This document shows positions 36,221 to 44,755 of a stretch of 64,000 bases of DNA, one piece after another. Positions within the stretch are counted from its first letter, which is position 1. Every line of letters starts with the position of its first letter. The notes under the pieces are model-generated. The model saw only the letters and a program-made list of their open reading frames with translations. It searched no databases and was not told the DNA's origin. Both the position numbers and the translations under genes were made by a program. Source of the DNA: Competibacter_A sp002352125 (GTDB lineage: Bacteria > Pseudomonadota > Gammaproteobacteria > Competibacterales > Competibacteraceae); assembly GCA_035441325.1 (NCBI GenBank), contig DAOROA010000001.1, positions 65,915 through 129,914 on the forward strand, given 5' to 3'.

Positions 36221-36868
36221 ATGCAAGAATTGAACGTGATTCAACTTTTGGTCGTCATGGCACCGCCGTTGCTGCTGGCGATCACCCTGCACGAAGTGGC
36301 GCACGGCTGGATAGCATTGCGCTGCGGCGATACCACCGCCAAGGCGCAGGGCCGGCTCAGCCTCAATCCGCTGCGGCACATCGACCCGGTCGGCACCGTG
36401 CTGGTGCCGGCGCTGTTGGCAGTGTTCGGCGGTTTCATTTTCGGCTGGGCCAAACCGGTACCGGTCAACTACAACCGGCTGCGCCAGCCCAAGCGCGATA
36501 TGGCGCTGGTGGCGCTGGCCGGACCAGGCTCCAATCTGGCGATGGCGTTCGGCTGGGGGCTGATGGCGGTGATCGGGCACGGGTTGCGAGACATGCTGCC
36601 GTGGTTGGGCGAACCGCTGCTGCTGATGGGAGTGGCCGGAATCGATGTCAACGTCATGCTGGGCGTGCTCAACCTAGTGCCGATTCCGCCGCTGGACGGA
36701 TCGCGGGTGTTGGCGGGAATATTGCCGGACCGCTTCGGTTTGGCGATGGCGCGGATGGAACCCTACGGTCTGATCGTTCTAGTGTTGCTGCTGGCCAGCG
36801 GTCTGCTGAATCTGATGCCCCTCGTCAACGGCATCCGAAATTTTATCCTGACGCTGTTTTTCTTTTAA
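36221..36868 (+). CDS. Site-2 protease family (M50) membrane metalloprotease
   Basis: This 215-residue integral membrane protein belongs to the short M50 group (YwhC-like) without a PDZ domain. The zinc motif HEVAH (about 25-29, in LAITLHEVAHGWIALRCGD) lies in the first membrane segment. A second signature, NLVPIPPLDGSRV (about 150-162), supplies the third ligand. Further segments are FIFGWAKPVPVNYNRL and VALAGPGSNLAMAF. Five to six membrane helices are visible. The biological substrate is unknown. It lies between the yciO-type gene and trpS, a conserved order. Confidence 0.92.
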   Translation: MQELNVIQLLVVMAPPLLLAITLHEVAHGWIALRCGDTTAKAQGRLSLNPLRHIDPVGTVLVPALLAVFGGFIFGWAKPVPVNYNRLRQPKRDMALVALAGPGSNLAMAFGWGLMAVIGHGLRDMLPWLGEPLLLMGVAGIDVNVMLGVLNLVPIPPLDGSRVLAGILPDRFGLAMARMEPYGLIVLVLLLASGLLNLMPLVNGIRNFILTLFFF

Positions 36869-36893
36869 TTCCGAATCCGAATACCGTCGCCAC

Positions 36894-37904
36894 ATGGAAA
36901 TCACGCTTACCGGCATCACCACCACCGGCACGCCGCATCTGGGCAACTACGTCGGTGCGATCCTGCCCGCCATCGAAGCCAGTCGCCGTAAGGACGTGCA
37001 ATCGTTCTATTTCTTGGCCGACTATCACGCGCTGGTGAAGTGCCAGGACCCGGCTTTGGTCCACCGCTCGCGACTGGAAGTTGCTGCGACCTGGCTAGCG
37101 CTGGGGCTAGATGTCGAGAATGTCATCTTTTACGCCCAGACCGACATCCCGGAAATTCTGGAGCTGACCTGGATGTTGACCTGCGTGACCGCCAAAGGGC
37201 TGATGAACCGCGCCCATGCTTACAAGGCCGCGGTCGCCGACAACTTGGCCGATCCCGACAAGGATCCCGACAAGGGCGTGTTCATGGGGCTGTTCTGCTA
37301 CCCGATCCTGATGGCGGCGGACATTCTCATATTCAAGGCCAACAAGATCCCGGTCGGCAAAGATCAGGTGCAACACTTGGAGATGGCCCGCGATATCGCT
37401 GCCCGCTTCAACTACCTGTACGGCGAACACTTCGTGTTGCCCGAGGCGGTGGTGGACGAAAAAGCAGCCGTGTTGGTCGGGCTGGACGGTCGCAAGATGA
37501 GCAAGAGCTACGGCAACACCATCCCGTTGTTCGAGCCGGAAAAGGCGCTGCGCAAGCTGATCATGCGCATCAAGACCAACTCGCTGCCACCGGAAGCGCC
37601 CAAGGACCCGGATACTTGCACGCTGTTCCAGATTTATCAGGCATTTGCGACGGTGGAGGAAGCGGCAGCGATGCGGGCGCGCTATGCCCAAGGCATCGGT
37701 TGGGGCGAGATGAAGCAAATCTTGTTCGAATATCTGAACGCCCGCTTGAGCGAGCCGCGCCAGCGTTACCAGGAATTGCTGGAGAAGCCCGACCACATCG
37801 AGCAGATTCTCAAGCGTGGCGCGGTGCGGGCGCGCGAGTACAGCGTGCCGTTCCTGCAAGCATTGCGGCGCGCGGTGGGCATTCGGCCGCTGGGCAAAGC
37901 GTAA
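36894..37904 (+). CDS. trpS: Tryptophanyl-tRNA synthetase
   Basis: TrpS charges tRNA-Trp. It has 336 residues, the usual length of the bacterial class I enzyme. The nucleotide-binding HIGH-type motif is TGTPHLGNY at 11-19, the KMSKS loop is at about 201-205 (LDGRKMSKSYGNT), and the segment GKDQVQHLEMARDIAARFN contains conserved dimer and tryptophan-pocket residues. The order site-2 protease, trpS, scpA, scpB, rluB is widely conserved. No leader peptide or T-box is present ahead of it. Confidence 0.97.
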   Translation: MEITLTGITTTGTPHLGNYVGAILPAIEASRRKDVQSFYFLADYHALVKCQDPALVHRSRLEVAATWLALGLDVENVIFYAQTDIPEILELTWMLTCVTAKGLMNRAHAYKAAVADNLADPDKDPDKGVFMGLFCYPILMAADILIFKANKIPVGKDQVQHLEMARDIAARFNYLYGEHFVLPEAVVDEKAAVLVGLDGRKMSKSYGNTIPLFEPEKALRKLIMRIKTNSLPPEAPKDPDTCTLFQIYQAFATVEEAAAMRARYAQGIGWGEMKQILFEYLNARLSEPRQRYQELLEKPDHIEQILKRGAVRAREYSVPFLQALRRAVGIRPLGKA

Positions 37905-37952
37905 GAGAACGACATGCCGCACCCCTGCCGATCATCGCCGACCGCTCGCTGA

Positions 37953-38738
37953 ATGGACGCCATCGAAACCCTACCGCTGGCCAAGGTTGGTGGCGAGCCT
38001 TACACCCAGTTGCCGTCGGATCTGTATATTCCGCCCGACGCGCTGGAGGTGTGCCTGGAAGCGTTCGAAGGGCCGTTGGATTTATTGCTGTATCTGATCA
38101 GACGCCAGAACCTCAACATCCTCGATATTCCCATTGCCGACATTACCCGGCAATACATGGAATATCTGGCGCTGATGCGGGAATTGCGGCTGGAACTGGC
38201 GGCGGAATATCTGGTGATGGCGGCCTGGCTAGCGGAAATCAAGTCGCGGTTGTTGTTGCCGGGTCCGGCCTTGACCGAAACGGAGGAAGAAGACCCGCGC
38301 GCCGAGCTGGTGCGCCGGCTACAAGAATACGAGCGGTTTCAGCAGGCGGCCCGGGCGCTGGACGCGCTGCCGCGACTGGAGCGCGATACTTTCGTCGCTG
38401 GAGCCGAGCCAGCCGAGCAGCGAATCGTGCGCCTGCCGCCGCCGGTTGGTTTGCGCGATCTGTTGGATGCGTTGCGCGAAGTGCTGGCTCGCGCCGAATT
38501 GTTTGGGCGCCATCGCGTCCAGCGCGAGGCATTATCGGTGCGGGAGCGCATGAGCCAAGTTTTGGAGCGGCTGGATGCGTTGCGTTTTACGCCCTTCACC
38601 GCGCTGTTTCGACCCGAAGAGGGCCGGATGGGCGTGGTGGTGACCCTGCTGGCGGTGCTGGAATTGCTCCGGGAGACGCTGTTGGAATTGGTGCAGATCG
38701 AACCGTTCGCACCGATTCACGTCCGCAGGCGAGTATAA
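37953..38738 (+). CDS. scpA: Segregation and condensation protein A
   Basis: ScpA is the kleisin that bridges the SMC heads (smc lies at 26.5 kb). It has 261 residues. The N-terminal SMC-binding part contains FEGPLDLLLYLIRRQNLNIL and DIPIADITRQYMEYLALMRE, and the helical middle AAEYLVMAAWLAEIKSRLLL is the ScpB-binding segment. The C-terminal winged helix, with FTALFRPEEGRMGVVVTLLA and LELVQIEPFAPIHV, binds the SMC cap. ATG 37953 is preceded by the 48-bp gap after trpS. scpB starts 9 bp later. Confidence 0.95.
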   Translation: MDAIETLPLAKVGGEPYTQLPSDLYIPPDALEVCLEAFEGPLDLLLYLIRRQNLNILDIPIADITRQYMEYLALMRELRLELAAEYLVMAAWLAEIKSRLLLPGPALTETEEEDPRAELVRRLQEYERFQQAARALDALPRLERDTFVAGAEPAEQRIVRLPPPVGLRDLLDALREVLARAELFGRHRVQREALSVRERMSQVLERLDALRFTPFTALFRPEEGRMGVVVTLLAVLELLRETLLELVQIEPFAPIHVRRRV

Positions 38739-38747
38739 GCGTTAGCG

Positions 38748-39350
38748 ATGCCGGAACTGAAAGCGATTTTGGAAGCGGTGCTGCTGGCCATCGACGAACC
38801 GCTGTCGCTGGATCGCTTGCTGGGCGTGTTCCCGGAAGCGGAACGTCCCGGCCGGGATGCGTTGCGCGTCGCATTGAGCGAACTGGCGGCCGCATGCGAG
38901 GGGCGTGGCGTGGAACTGGTCGAAGTCGCCGGCGGGTTTCGCTTGCAGGTGCCCAAAGCGTTTTCGCCTTGGGTGTCGCGATTGTGGGAGGAGCGCAGCG
39001 CCAGTTACTCGCGCGCCTTGCTGGAAACCTTGGCGTTGATCGCCTATCGCCAACCGGTTACTCGTGGCGAGATCGAGGCGGTACGAGGAGTTAGCCTCAG
39101 CAGTAGCATCATGAAAACCTTGCAGGAACGTAGCTGGATCAAAGTGGTCGGCCATCGCGAAGTACCCGGCCGCCCGGCCCTGTACGCCACGACATCTGCC
39201 TTCCTGGATTATTTCAACCTCAAGAGTCTGAGCGAACTGCCGCCATTGGCGGCATTGCGCGATCTGGATGTGATCGGCGCCGAACTGGATCGCCGCTCGA
39301 TCGGCTCGTCCGGCGACTCATTGCCTTCAACGGAATCCGCCGATGGCTGA
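38748..39350 (+). CDS. scpB: Segregation and condensation protein B
   Basis: ScpB dimers bind ScpA and complete the SMC condensin. It has 200 residues formed of two winged-helix domains. The first contains ILEAVLLAIDEPLSLDRLLG; the second contains YSRALLETLALIAYRQPVTR and GEIEAVRGVSLSSSIMKTLQ, then RSWIKVVGHREVPGRPALYA. The tail (185-200) is Ser-rich and variable. It overlaps the start of rluB by 8 bp, so the two are translationally coupled. Confidence 0.95.
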   Translation: MPELKAILEAVLLAIDEPLSLDRLLGVFPEAERPGRDALRVALSELAAACEGRGVELVEVAGGFRLQVPKAFSPWVSRLWEERSASYSRALLETLALIAYRQPVTRGEIEAVRGVSLSSSIMKTLQERSWIKVVGHREVPGRPALYATTSAFLDYFNLKSLSELPPLAALRDLDVIGAELDRRSIGSSGDSLPSTESADG

Positions 39351-40452
39351 ACGCTTGCAGAAATTTCTGGCCCGCACCGGTGTGGGCTCTCGGCGCCAGA
39401 TCGAAGACTGGGTTCGCCAAGGTCGAATCGATGTGAATGGTTCGCCCGCACAACTGGGCCTTCAGGTGAGCGGTACCGATCAAATCCGGATCGACGGTAA
39501 ACCGGTTCAGGTGAGCGAATTTCGCCAACGGCGCCGTGTGTTGGCCTATTACAAACCGGTCGGCGAAGTCGCGACCCGTCGCGACCCCGACGGTCGGCCC
39601 ACGGTGTTCGACCGGTTGCCCGCGTTGCGCAATGGCCGCTGGATCGCGGTCGGCCGGCTCGACTTGAACACGCAAGGCTTGTTGCTGTTGACCAACGACG
39701 GCGAGCTGGCCAACCGTCTGATGCACCCCTCGTCGCGGATCGAGCGCGAGTACGCGGTGCGCGTGTTGGGGGAGGTTTCGGCGGAAATGCTGAAACGGCT
39801 CCGGGATGGGGTAGTGCTGGAGGATGGTGTGGCGCGCTTCGACGAGTTGCGTGAGAGGGGGGGCGAGGGCGCGAATCGCTGGTATCACGCCGTCCTGCGG
39901 GAAGGCCGCAATCGCGAAGTGCGCCGGTTGTGGGAGTCGCAAGGCGTCGCGGTCAGCCGGCTGAGCCGGGTGCGCTACGGGCCGGTCGTGCTACGCCGGG
40001 GATTGCGGCCGGGAAGCTGGGACGAATTGGACGAGGCTCAGATCAGAGCGTTGTTGGCGGCGGTCGGCTACCGGCCCGACGACGAGGCCGAGGAAGGGGC
40101 TGCGAGATACCATCGCTCCTTCGAGCCCGGTGGCGCGAAGCCCGGCGGCTTTCGCGGCCGCTCGCGAACGGCCGCATCCGAAAGCCATCAGCCTCGCAAG
40201 CCGTGGGATGCAAAACCTGCCCAACGACAGGGAAGCCAGAGCGGCGTAAAAAACGGACCGCGGCATCCGCGCGAGCCTGAAGCGATCCGCTCGGCGAAGC
40301 CGAGCCGCGACGAGCGGGCGGAAACGCCCCGGCCGCAAGAGTCTTTCAATCCTTGGAGTGCGCGTCCTGGCCGGTCGAGCGATCGCGCGGGCGAACCGAT
40401 GTCCGGCCCTCGCCGTCCGTTCAGTCCTGGGCGCGCAAGATCTGGCCGGTAA
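39343..40452 (+). CDS. rluB: 23S rRNA pseudouridine synthase RluB-type, with long basic tail
   Basis: RluB converts U2605 of 23S rRNA to pseudouridine. It has 369 residues. An S4 RNA-binding domain (2-50, RLQKFLARTGVGSRRQIEDW) precedes the catalytic domain with nucleophile D107 in GRLDLNTQG and LLLTNDGELANRLMHPSS. The remainder, from about 245 to the end, is a low-complexity basic tail rich in R, P, S and G and without recognisable domain, much longer than in the E. coli enzyme (about 290 residues). The last 32 bp overlap the convergent SDR gene. Start ATG 39343 overlaps scpB. Confidence 0.93.
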   Translation: MAERLQKFLARTGVGSRRQIEDWVRQGRIDVNGSPAQLGLQVSGTDQIRIDGKPVQVSEFRQRRRVLAYYKPVGEVATRRDPDGRPTVFDRLPALRNGRWIAVGRLDLNTQGLLLLTNDGELANRLMHPSSRIEREYAVRVLGEVSAEMLKRLRDGVVLEDGVARFDELRERGGEGANRWYHAVLREGRNREVRRLWESQGVAVSRLSRVRYGPVVLRRGLRPGSWDELDEAQIRALLAAVGYRPDDEAEEGAARYHRSFEPGGAKPGGFRGRSRTAASESHQPRKPWDAKPAQRQGSQSGVKNGPRHPREPEAIRSAKPSRDERAETPRPQESFNPWSARPGRSSDRAGEPMSGPRRPFSPGRARSGR

Positions 40453-41164
40453 CGCCCTTGCTATCCGGTCCTAGCAGATACAAATAGCTGGCCAATATCA
40501 GCTCCGGATCAGCCCATTCTTCTGGAGCGCGACCCGGATAAGCTCGCAGGGTTAAGCCGGTGCGGACTTGACCCGGATCGATGCTATTGACCCGGATTGG
40601 CGTGTTGGTTTCCAGTTCGCTCGCCAGCATTTTCATCAGCGTCTCGGAACCGCCCTTGGCCACCGCGTAAGCTCCCCAGTAGGCCCGGCCATCCTCGCTG
40701 GCCCGATCAGCGGTGAACACGACCGAGGCATCGGTGGAGCGGCTCAGCAGGCCCAACAATGCTTGGGTCAGCAGGAATGGCGCGTTTAGGTTGACTTGCA
40801 GAATGCGATACCAACGCTCGATGTCGTAGTTGGTCAGCGGCGTCAGCCCCACAAACAGAGCGGCGTTGTGCAGCAGCCCGTCCAACCGGCCAAACTCGGA
40901 TTCCAGCACCTGCGCCAAGTCGGCGTAATCCTTGGGGCTTGCCCCTTCCAGATTCATCGGATAGATGGCCGGCTTGGGAGCGCCTGCCCGTTCGATTTCG
41001 TCGTAGATTTGCTCCAATTTGCGAATGGTGCGCCCGAGCAGGATCACGGTGGCGCCGTGAACGGCCAGCCGGCGGGCGACGGCCCGGCCGATGCCATCGC
41101 CCGCGCCAGTCACCAGAATCACTCTGTTTGCGAGCAGGTTGGCGGCAGGTTGATAATCTTTCAT
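40421..41164 (-). CDS. yciK: YciK-like short-chain dehydrogenase/reductase
   Basis: This 247-residue NAD(P)-dependent oxidoreductase has the Rossmann motif TGAGDGIG (about 19-26). The NAA-type segment is GLLHNAALFVGLTP (about 94-107), and the active site has Y and K in YWGAYAVAKGGSETLMKM. The substrate loop begins NSIDPGQVRTG. Length and the start MKDYQPAANLLANRVILVTG resemble E. coli YciK, whose substrate is not established. It is convergent with rluB, sharing 32 bp at the 3' ends. Confidence 0.9.
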   Translation of the reverse strand: MKDYQPAANLLANRVILVTGAGDGIGRAVARRLAVHGATVILLGRTIRKLEQIYDEIERAGAPKPAIYPMNLEGASPKDYADLAQVLESEFGRLDGLLHNAALFVGLTPLTNYDIERWYRILQVNLNAPFLLTQALLGLLSRSTDASVVFTADRASEDGRAYWGAYAVAKGGSETLMKMLASELETNTPIRVNSIDPGQVRTGLTLRAYPGRAPEEWADPELILASYLYLLGPDSKGVTGQILRAQD

Positions 41165-41199
41165 AGTGGTACCTCATATCCCACGGAGATGTATGGTCG

Positions 41200-42069
41200 C
41201 TATTTTGTCGCTGCCAAGGATCGAGAGCGGCGTTTTTCGCGACGTTGCAGGCGCCAGGCCAGCCACAATTTGCGCAAGGGCGTCAGGTGAGTGCGTTGTT
41301 CCAGCAGCCGGTAGCCATCCTCGGCGATCTCGTCTAGTAGCGCCATCGCCAGTTCTAGGCAGATCAGGAGAGGATGCTGGGCGTAACGGTCCACGTCCGG
41401 CAGGAAATCCAGTGCTCGATAGTAGTATTCGCGAATCCGTTCGGCCTGAGATGCGAACAGTTGTCGCAGCCGATCCGTGGTTTGCGCCGCCAGCAGATCG
41501 CCAGGGCTGATGCCGTAGCGTTGCATTTCGTCCTCCGGCAGATAGCATCGCCCGATCTGGGCGTGTCGGCGCACGTCGTACAGCAACTCGAACAGCAATA
41601 ACATGGCGCCAGCCTCGTGCGCGAACCGGGGCGTAGCACGCCGATCCCGGTAGTTCAGGATCTCCGCCGCCAACAAGGCTGGTATGCTCCCGCAGCGGTG
41701 GATGTATAATGTCATCTCGGTGAAAGCGGGGTAGGCGTCGTAGTCCAGATCCATCGCTACCCCATCCAAAATCTCCCGAAAATATTCTTCCGGCAGATTG
41801 AAGGAAGCCAATCGCGGTTGCAAGGCGCGGGTGATTGGATGTTGTGGTTCGCCCGTAAACAAACGATCTACTTCGGCTCGCCACCAGTCCAGTTTGCTCC
41901 AGGCAACGCCGAGATCCCGGCACTCTTCGGCAATTTGCATGGTTTCGACATAAAACGCTTTGACCGCGATCAAAGCTTGACGTTGCGCCAACGGCAAGCT
42001 CTGCAAGCTGTAACGAAAGTCCGAGCCCGGCGATACCGCAAGATTGTAACAATAGTCTTCTGGAGTCAT
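41200..42069 (-). CDS. Squalene/phytoene-synthase-fold protein, aspartate motifs degenerate
   Basis: This 289-residue all-helical protein resembles the squalene/phytoene synthase superfamily: LPLAQRQALIAVKAFYVETM, SKLDWWRAEVDRLFTGEPQH, HEAGAMLLLFELLYDVRR and GRCYLPEDEMQRYGISPGDL. Active synthases have two DxxxD motifs binding Mg-diphosphate. Here the first region reads VKAFYVETMQIAEE (about 36-49) without the acidic pair, and the second YDVRRH (164-169) keeps only one Asp. The pattern is closer to the non-catalytic relatives such as the complex I assembly factor NDUFAF6. A prenyl synthase function is therefore doubtful. It stands alone between an SDR and a DUF4124 gene, without hopanoid genes nearby. 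Confidence 0.75.
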   Translation of the reverse strand: MTPEDYCYNLAVSPGSDFRYSLQSLPLAQRQALIAVKAFYVETMQIAEECRDLGVAWSKLDWWRAEVDRLFTGEPQHPITRALQPRLASFNLPEEYFREILDGVAMDLDYDAYPAFTEMTLYIHRCGSIPALLAAEILNYRDRRATPRFAHEAGAMLLLFELLYDVRRHAQIGRCYLPEDEMQRYGISPGDLLAAQTTDRLRQLFASQAERIREYYYRALDFLPDVDRYAQHPLLICLELAMALLDEIAEDGYRLLEQRTHLTPLRKLWLAWRLQRREKRRSRSLAATK

Positions 42070-42216
42070 CGAATAGGTGGCTGCTTGGGTAGATTTTATT
42101 CGCTTGCTCGTGGAAATAGATGTCGTTTGTTCGGGAATGCAAGCATGATAATCGGTATGATGCTTGCATCAAAATAACAAATCCATACCGACTCTCGTTG
42201 CAAGGCAAGGCTTACC

Positions 42217-42396
42217 ATGATGACCATCCGAGATATCAACAGGTTGCCGGAATGCGAACGGGCAGTGACCCGGGCATCTTACCAATATTACCGCGCCGTG
42301 TTACACGGCGCGCCCAACGCAACACGTCAGCGCTTGCGGCAGCTTTGGCTGGTCGAACTTCAGCGTCGCTGGCCGGATGCTTGGAGAAACGGTTGA
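42217..42396 (+). CDS. Possible small ORF, 59 residues, unknown
   Basis: An ATG-ATG start (42217, 42220) after an AAGG-containing stretch opens a frame for a 59-residue peptide MMTIRDINRLPECERAVTRA... ending with WPDAWRNG. It lies between two leftward genes and has no family I recognise. An 8-bp perfect hairpin, GCGCCGTG-TTA-CACGGCGC (42293-42311), falls inside it, which could instead point to a structured non-coding element. Weak support. Confidence 0.3.
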   Translation: MMTIRDINRLPECERAVTRASYQYYRAVLHGAPNATRQRLRQLWLVELQRRWPDAWRNG

Positions 42397-42451
42397 GCGT
42401 ATCTGCAAGTCGGCGGGCGCCAAGGAACGGTCGGAACGGTGCGATCCCATC

Positions 42452-42907
42452 TCACTCGCCACGCCTTTGCAGTTCTTGCAGCAACTGCTGTTCGCCCGCT
42501 CGCAGTTGGCCGGAGCGGATGGTGGACAACGAGCTGTCGTCTTCCTTGATTTCTTTAGCGGATACATCGGGCGGCGGCTTAGAGCCGTAATGCGTTTTGC
42601 CTTCGGCGTCGGTCCAAGTGTAAATGTGCTCGGCCGGTTGCACAGTGACCGGTTTGGCGTTGAGCTCGACCGTTTCGGCAGCCTGGTCTTCGGGCGGGCG
42701 GTTGCCGTAATGCACGCGACCTGTTGCATCTTTCCACGTATAGACTTCGCCATCAGACAATGCCGGCCCACTCGATAGCGCTAGCAATAGCGATACCAGC
42801 AGGCCCAGCCGCCATCTAGTAGCATCCCGCCTTCTGCGAAAATGGGAGTAGCGCAAACCCAAGAGATGATTCGTCGGATCAAACGCGTCTTTGCGAGGGC
42901 CATTCAT
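42452..42907 (-). CDS. DUF4124-domain exported protein
   Basis: This protein of about 151 residues has two copies of the DUF4124 beta-hairpin motif: VYTWKDATGRVHYGNRPP and YTWTDAEGKTHYGSKPP. Before them lies a basic stretch RRRRDATRWR and a hydrophobic signal-like helix LGLLVSLLLALSSGPALS, so it should be exported or membrane anchored. The tail SGQLRAGEQQLLQELQRRGE is helical. The start is uncertain: the ATG at 42907 (MNGPRKDAF) and the one at 42934 both overlap the upstream uspA-like gene, the former by 29 bp. Function unknown; the motif is frequent in gammaproteobacterial envelope proteins. Confidence 0.75.
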   Translation of the reverse strand: MNGPRKDAFDPTNHLLGLRYSHFRRRRDATRWRLGLLVSLLLALSSGPALSDGEVYTWKDATGRVHYGNRPPEDQAAETVELNAKPVTVQPAEHIYTWTDAEGKTHYGSKPPPDVSAKEIKEDDSSLSTIRSGQLRAGEQQLLQELQRRGE

Positions 42908-43406
42908 TGTCGGACGCCTGAACGAAGGGAACAATTAGGACCGGCCGTTTCGATAACAGCGTAACTCGGCGAGTGGTCGAGCCCAGAAAGCCGGCGCCCA
43001 GGCCGCTGGAGCTAGCATGCGTGCCCATGACGATCAAATCGGCGTTGCAGCGGTCGGCTTCGTGCAGGATAGCTTCGTAAGGAATGCCGCTGACGACGCG
43101 AATCTCCGAGATTACCTGGGTTTGTTCGAGCGTCGATCCGAGTTCCTCCGCGCAGAACGCTTCCAATCGTCTGTGGAATTTTTCCAGGATGCCGCTGGTT
43201 GCCTCGCGATGCAATTCCGCTGCTTTCTCCGGCGACAGGTAGTTTTCCATCAAAAATCGAACCGAATTGCTCAGCGGTTCCGCTACGTGCAGCAATACGA
43301 TTCTGGCGTCGTGTTGCTTGGCCAAATTGATCGCGAACCGCAATGCTGGCCGGGTGTAGTTGCTCAAAGCCGTCGTGTACAAAATGGTTTTGATCTGGGA
43401 TGGCAT
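42879..43406 (-). CDS. Universal stress protein (UspA family)
   Basis: This 175-residue single-domain Usp protein starts KTILYTTALSNYTRPALRFA, with strand 2 in ARIVLLHVAEPL and the ATP-binding motif pattern G-2x-G-9x-G(S/T) in GTHASSSGLGAGFLGSTTRR, followed by PVLIVPF. The motif is partially changed, so nucleotide binding cannot be assumed. It sits upstream of the DUF4124 gene, overlapping by 29 bp, and is divergent from the calcium-loop protein gene. The 263-bp intergenic region to the right shows no other gene. Confidence 0.88.
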   Translation of the reverse strand: MPSQIKTILYTTALSNYTRPALRFAINLAKQHDARIVLLHVAEPLSNSVRFLMENYLSPEKAAELHREATSGILEKFHRRLEAFCAEELGSTLEQTQVISEIRVVSGIPYEAILHEADRCNADLIVMGTHASSSGLGAGFLGSTTRRVTLLSKRPVLIVPFVQASDNEWPSQRRV

Positions 43407-43669
43407 GGATGTGCTCCGAACTGGTTGGGAAAATGCAACGTGACAGCCGCAGCGAATTGATCCGTGCTGGCGGGCGGTGAACGGCTCGTTTCAGTAGCCT
43501 AAGTCCAATCTCCTCAAGCTTGCAATCGATCTTTCGGCAAATCGATCCGACCTGCAAAGCATAATGGATTTTCGGCTGGTGCCGATATCTTGGCTCAGTA
43601 GCATCTATCGACCTCGATACATACCTTAAATTGTGGGCGTCGGCACGAGTCAATCAAGAGGTATTCATT

Positions 43670-44755
43670 ATGAAAATCGCCGGTTCAACGGTTCAAATGA
43701 CCAGCCAACATGCCGCCATCACGCAGCGCGAAGTCAAAGAATCGCTGCGGGTGTGGATCGGTGATCAACGGCCCGATTTCGAGGGCCAGCGCCAACCATC
43801 GGCGCGAAGACGCTCGCAAGCAGATACCGTGCAACTTTCGCAGGCAGCCCGAGATGTCCAATGCTGCAAGCAGTCCGTATCGGCCGATGTGGAGCTACGA
43901 CCGGACGACGAGCACAAGCTCGAATTGATCGTGCGCATGGTCGAGATGCTGACCGGAAAAAAAATCAAACTGATTACTCCCAAAGAGCTTGGGCAGGAAC
44001 TGGACGCCGCTCTGGAACAAGTACCAGAAACGACCGAAGCTTTGCCGAGTGCGTCGGCCACGGGTCAAACACCGCCGCAACGCGCGGGATTTGGCATCGA
44101 ATACGATTATTCCGAACGCCATTACGAAGCTGAAAGAACCACCTTTTCGGCCGAAGGCGTCATCAAAACCCAAGATGGCCGGGAGATCGCTTTCTCGGTC
44201 GATCTAGGTATGAGCCGAGAGTTCCTGCGCGAGCAGAGCGTTAGCCTGCGCGCTGGCGATGCCAAACTAAAAGATCCGCTAGTGCTGAATTTCGGCGGCG
44301 ATGCGGTCGAATTGACCACGACGCGTTTCAGCTTCGATATCGACGCCGATGGCAATCGGGATCAGATCGCATTCGTCGGCCCGAACAGCGGTTTTCTGGC
44401 GCTGGATCGCAACGGCGATGGCGTGATCAACGATGGCCGGGAGCTGTTTGGGCCAACTACCGGTCAGGGTTTTGCCGAACTGGCTGCCTACGACGACGAT
44501 GGTAACCAGTGGATCGATGAAAACGATGCCATCTACCAAAATTTACGCATTTGGTCCAAGGATGCCGAAGGGCGCGATCAATTGGTCGCGCTTGGCCAGC
44601 GCGGTGTGGGTGCTATTTACCTGGGGCATGTGACTACTCCATTCTCGCTCAAGGACAGCCAGAACACCTTGTTGGGCCAAATCCGCGAATCGGGAATCTT
44701 TGTCCAGGAGAACGGTGTGGTAGGAAGCACCCAGCAAATCGATTTGACTGCCTGA
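43670..44755 (+). CDS. Calcium-loop (EF-hand/dockerin-like) protein of unknown function
   Basis: This 361-residue protein has no signal peptide. It has a Gln/Arg-rich N-terminal region (1-70), a charged helical segment (80-125) and a C-terminal domain with three Asp-rich loops: DIDADGNRD (223-231), DRNGDGVINDG (246-256) and DDDGNQWIDEND (275-286). These look like calcium-binding loops, and the segment ELFGPTTGQGFAELAAYD is typical of a conserved hypothetical group seen near RTX and adhesin genes. The start is ATG 43670 with AGAGG upstream; earlier in-frame codons are rejected. Followed by 375 bp and then a HELTH peptidase gene. Secretion, if any, would need a signal-independent route. Confidence 0.75.
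   Translation: MKIAGSTVQMTSQHAAITQREVKESLRVWIGDQRPDFEGQRQPSARRRSQADTVQLSQAARDVQCCKQSVSADVELRPDDEHKLELIVRMVEMLTGKKIKLITPKELGQELDAALEQVPETTEALPSASATGQTPPQRAGFGIEYDYSERHYEAERTTFSAEGVIKTQDGREIAFSVDLGMSREFLREQSVSLRAGDAKLKDPLVLNFGGDAVELTTTRFSFDIDADGNRDQIAFVGPNSGFLALDRNGDGVINDGRELFGPTTGQGFAELAAYDDDGNQWIDENDAIYQNLRIWSKDAEGRDQLVALGQRGVGAIYLGHVTTPFSLKDSQNTLLGQIRESGIFVQENGVVGSTQQIDLTA

Noticed and set aside
37953..38738. Second long open frame 37040-39094 across trpS and scpA
   Set aside because: Out-of-frame reading; trpS and scpA are both well supported.
42292..42312. Intrinsic terminator
   Set aside because: The hairpin has no following T-tract.
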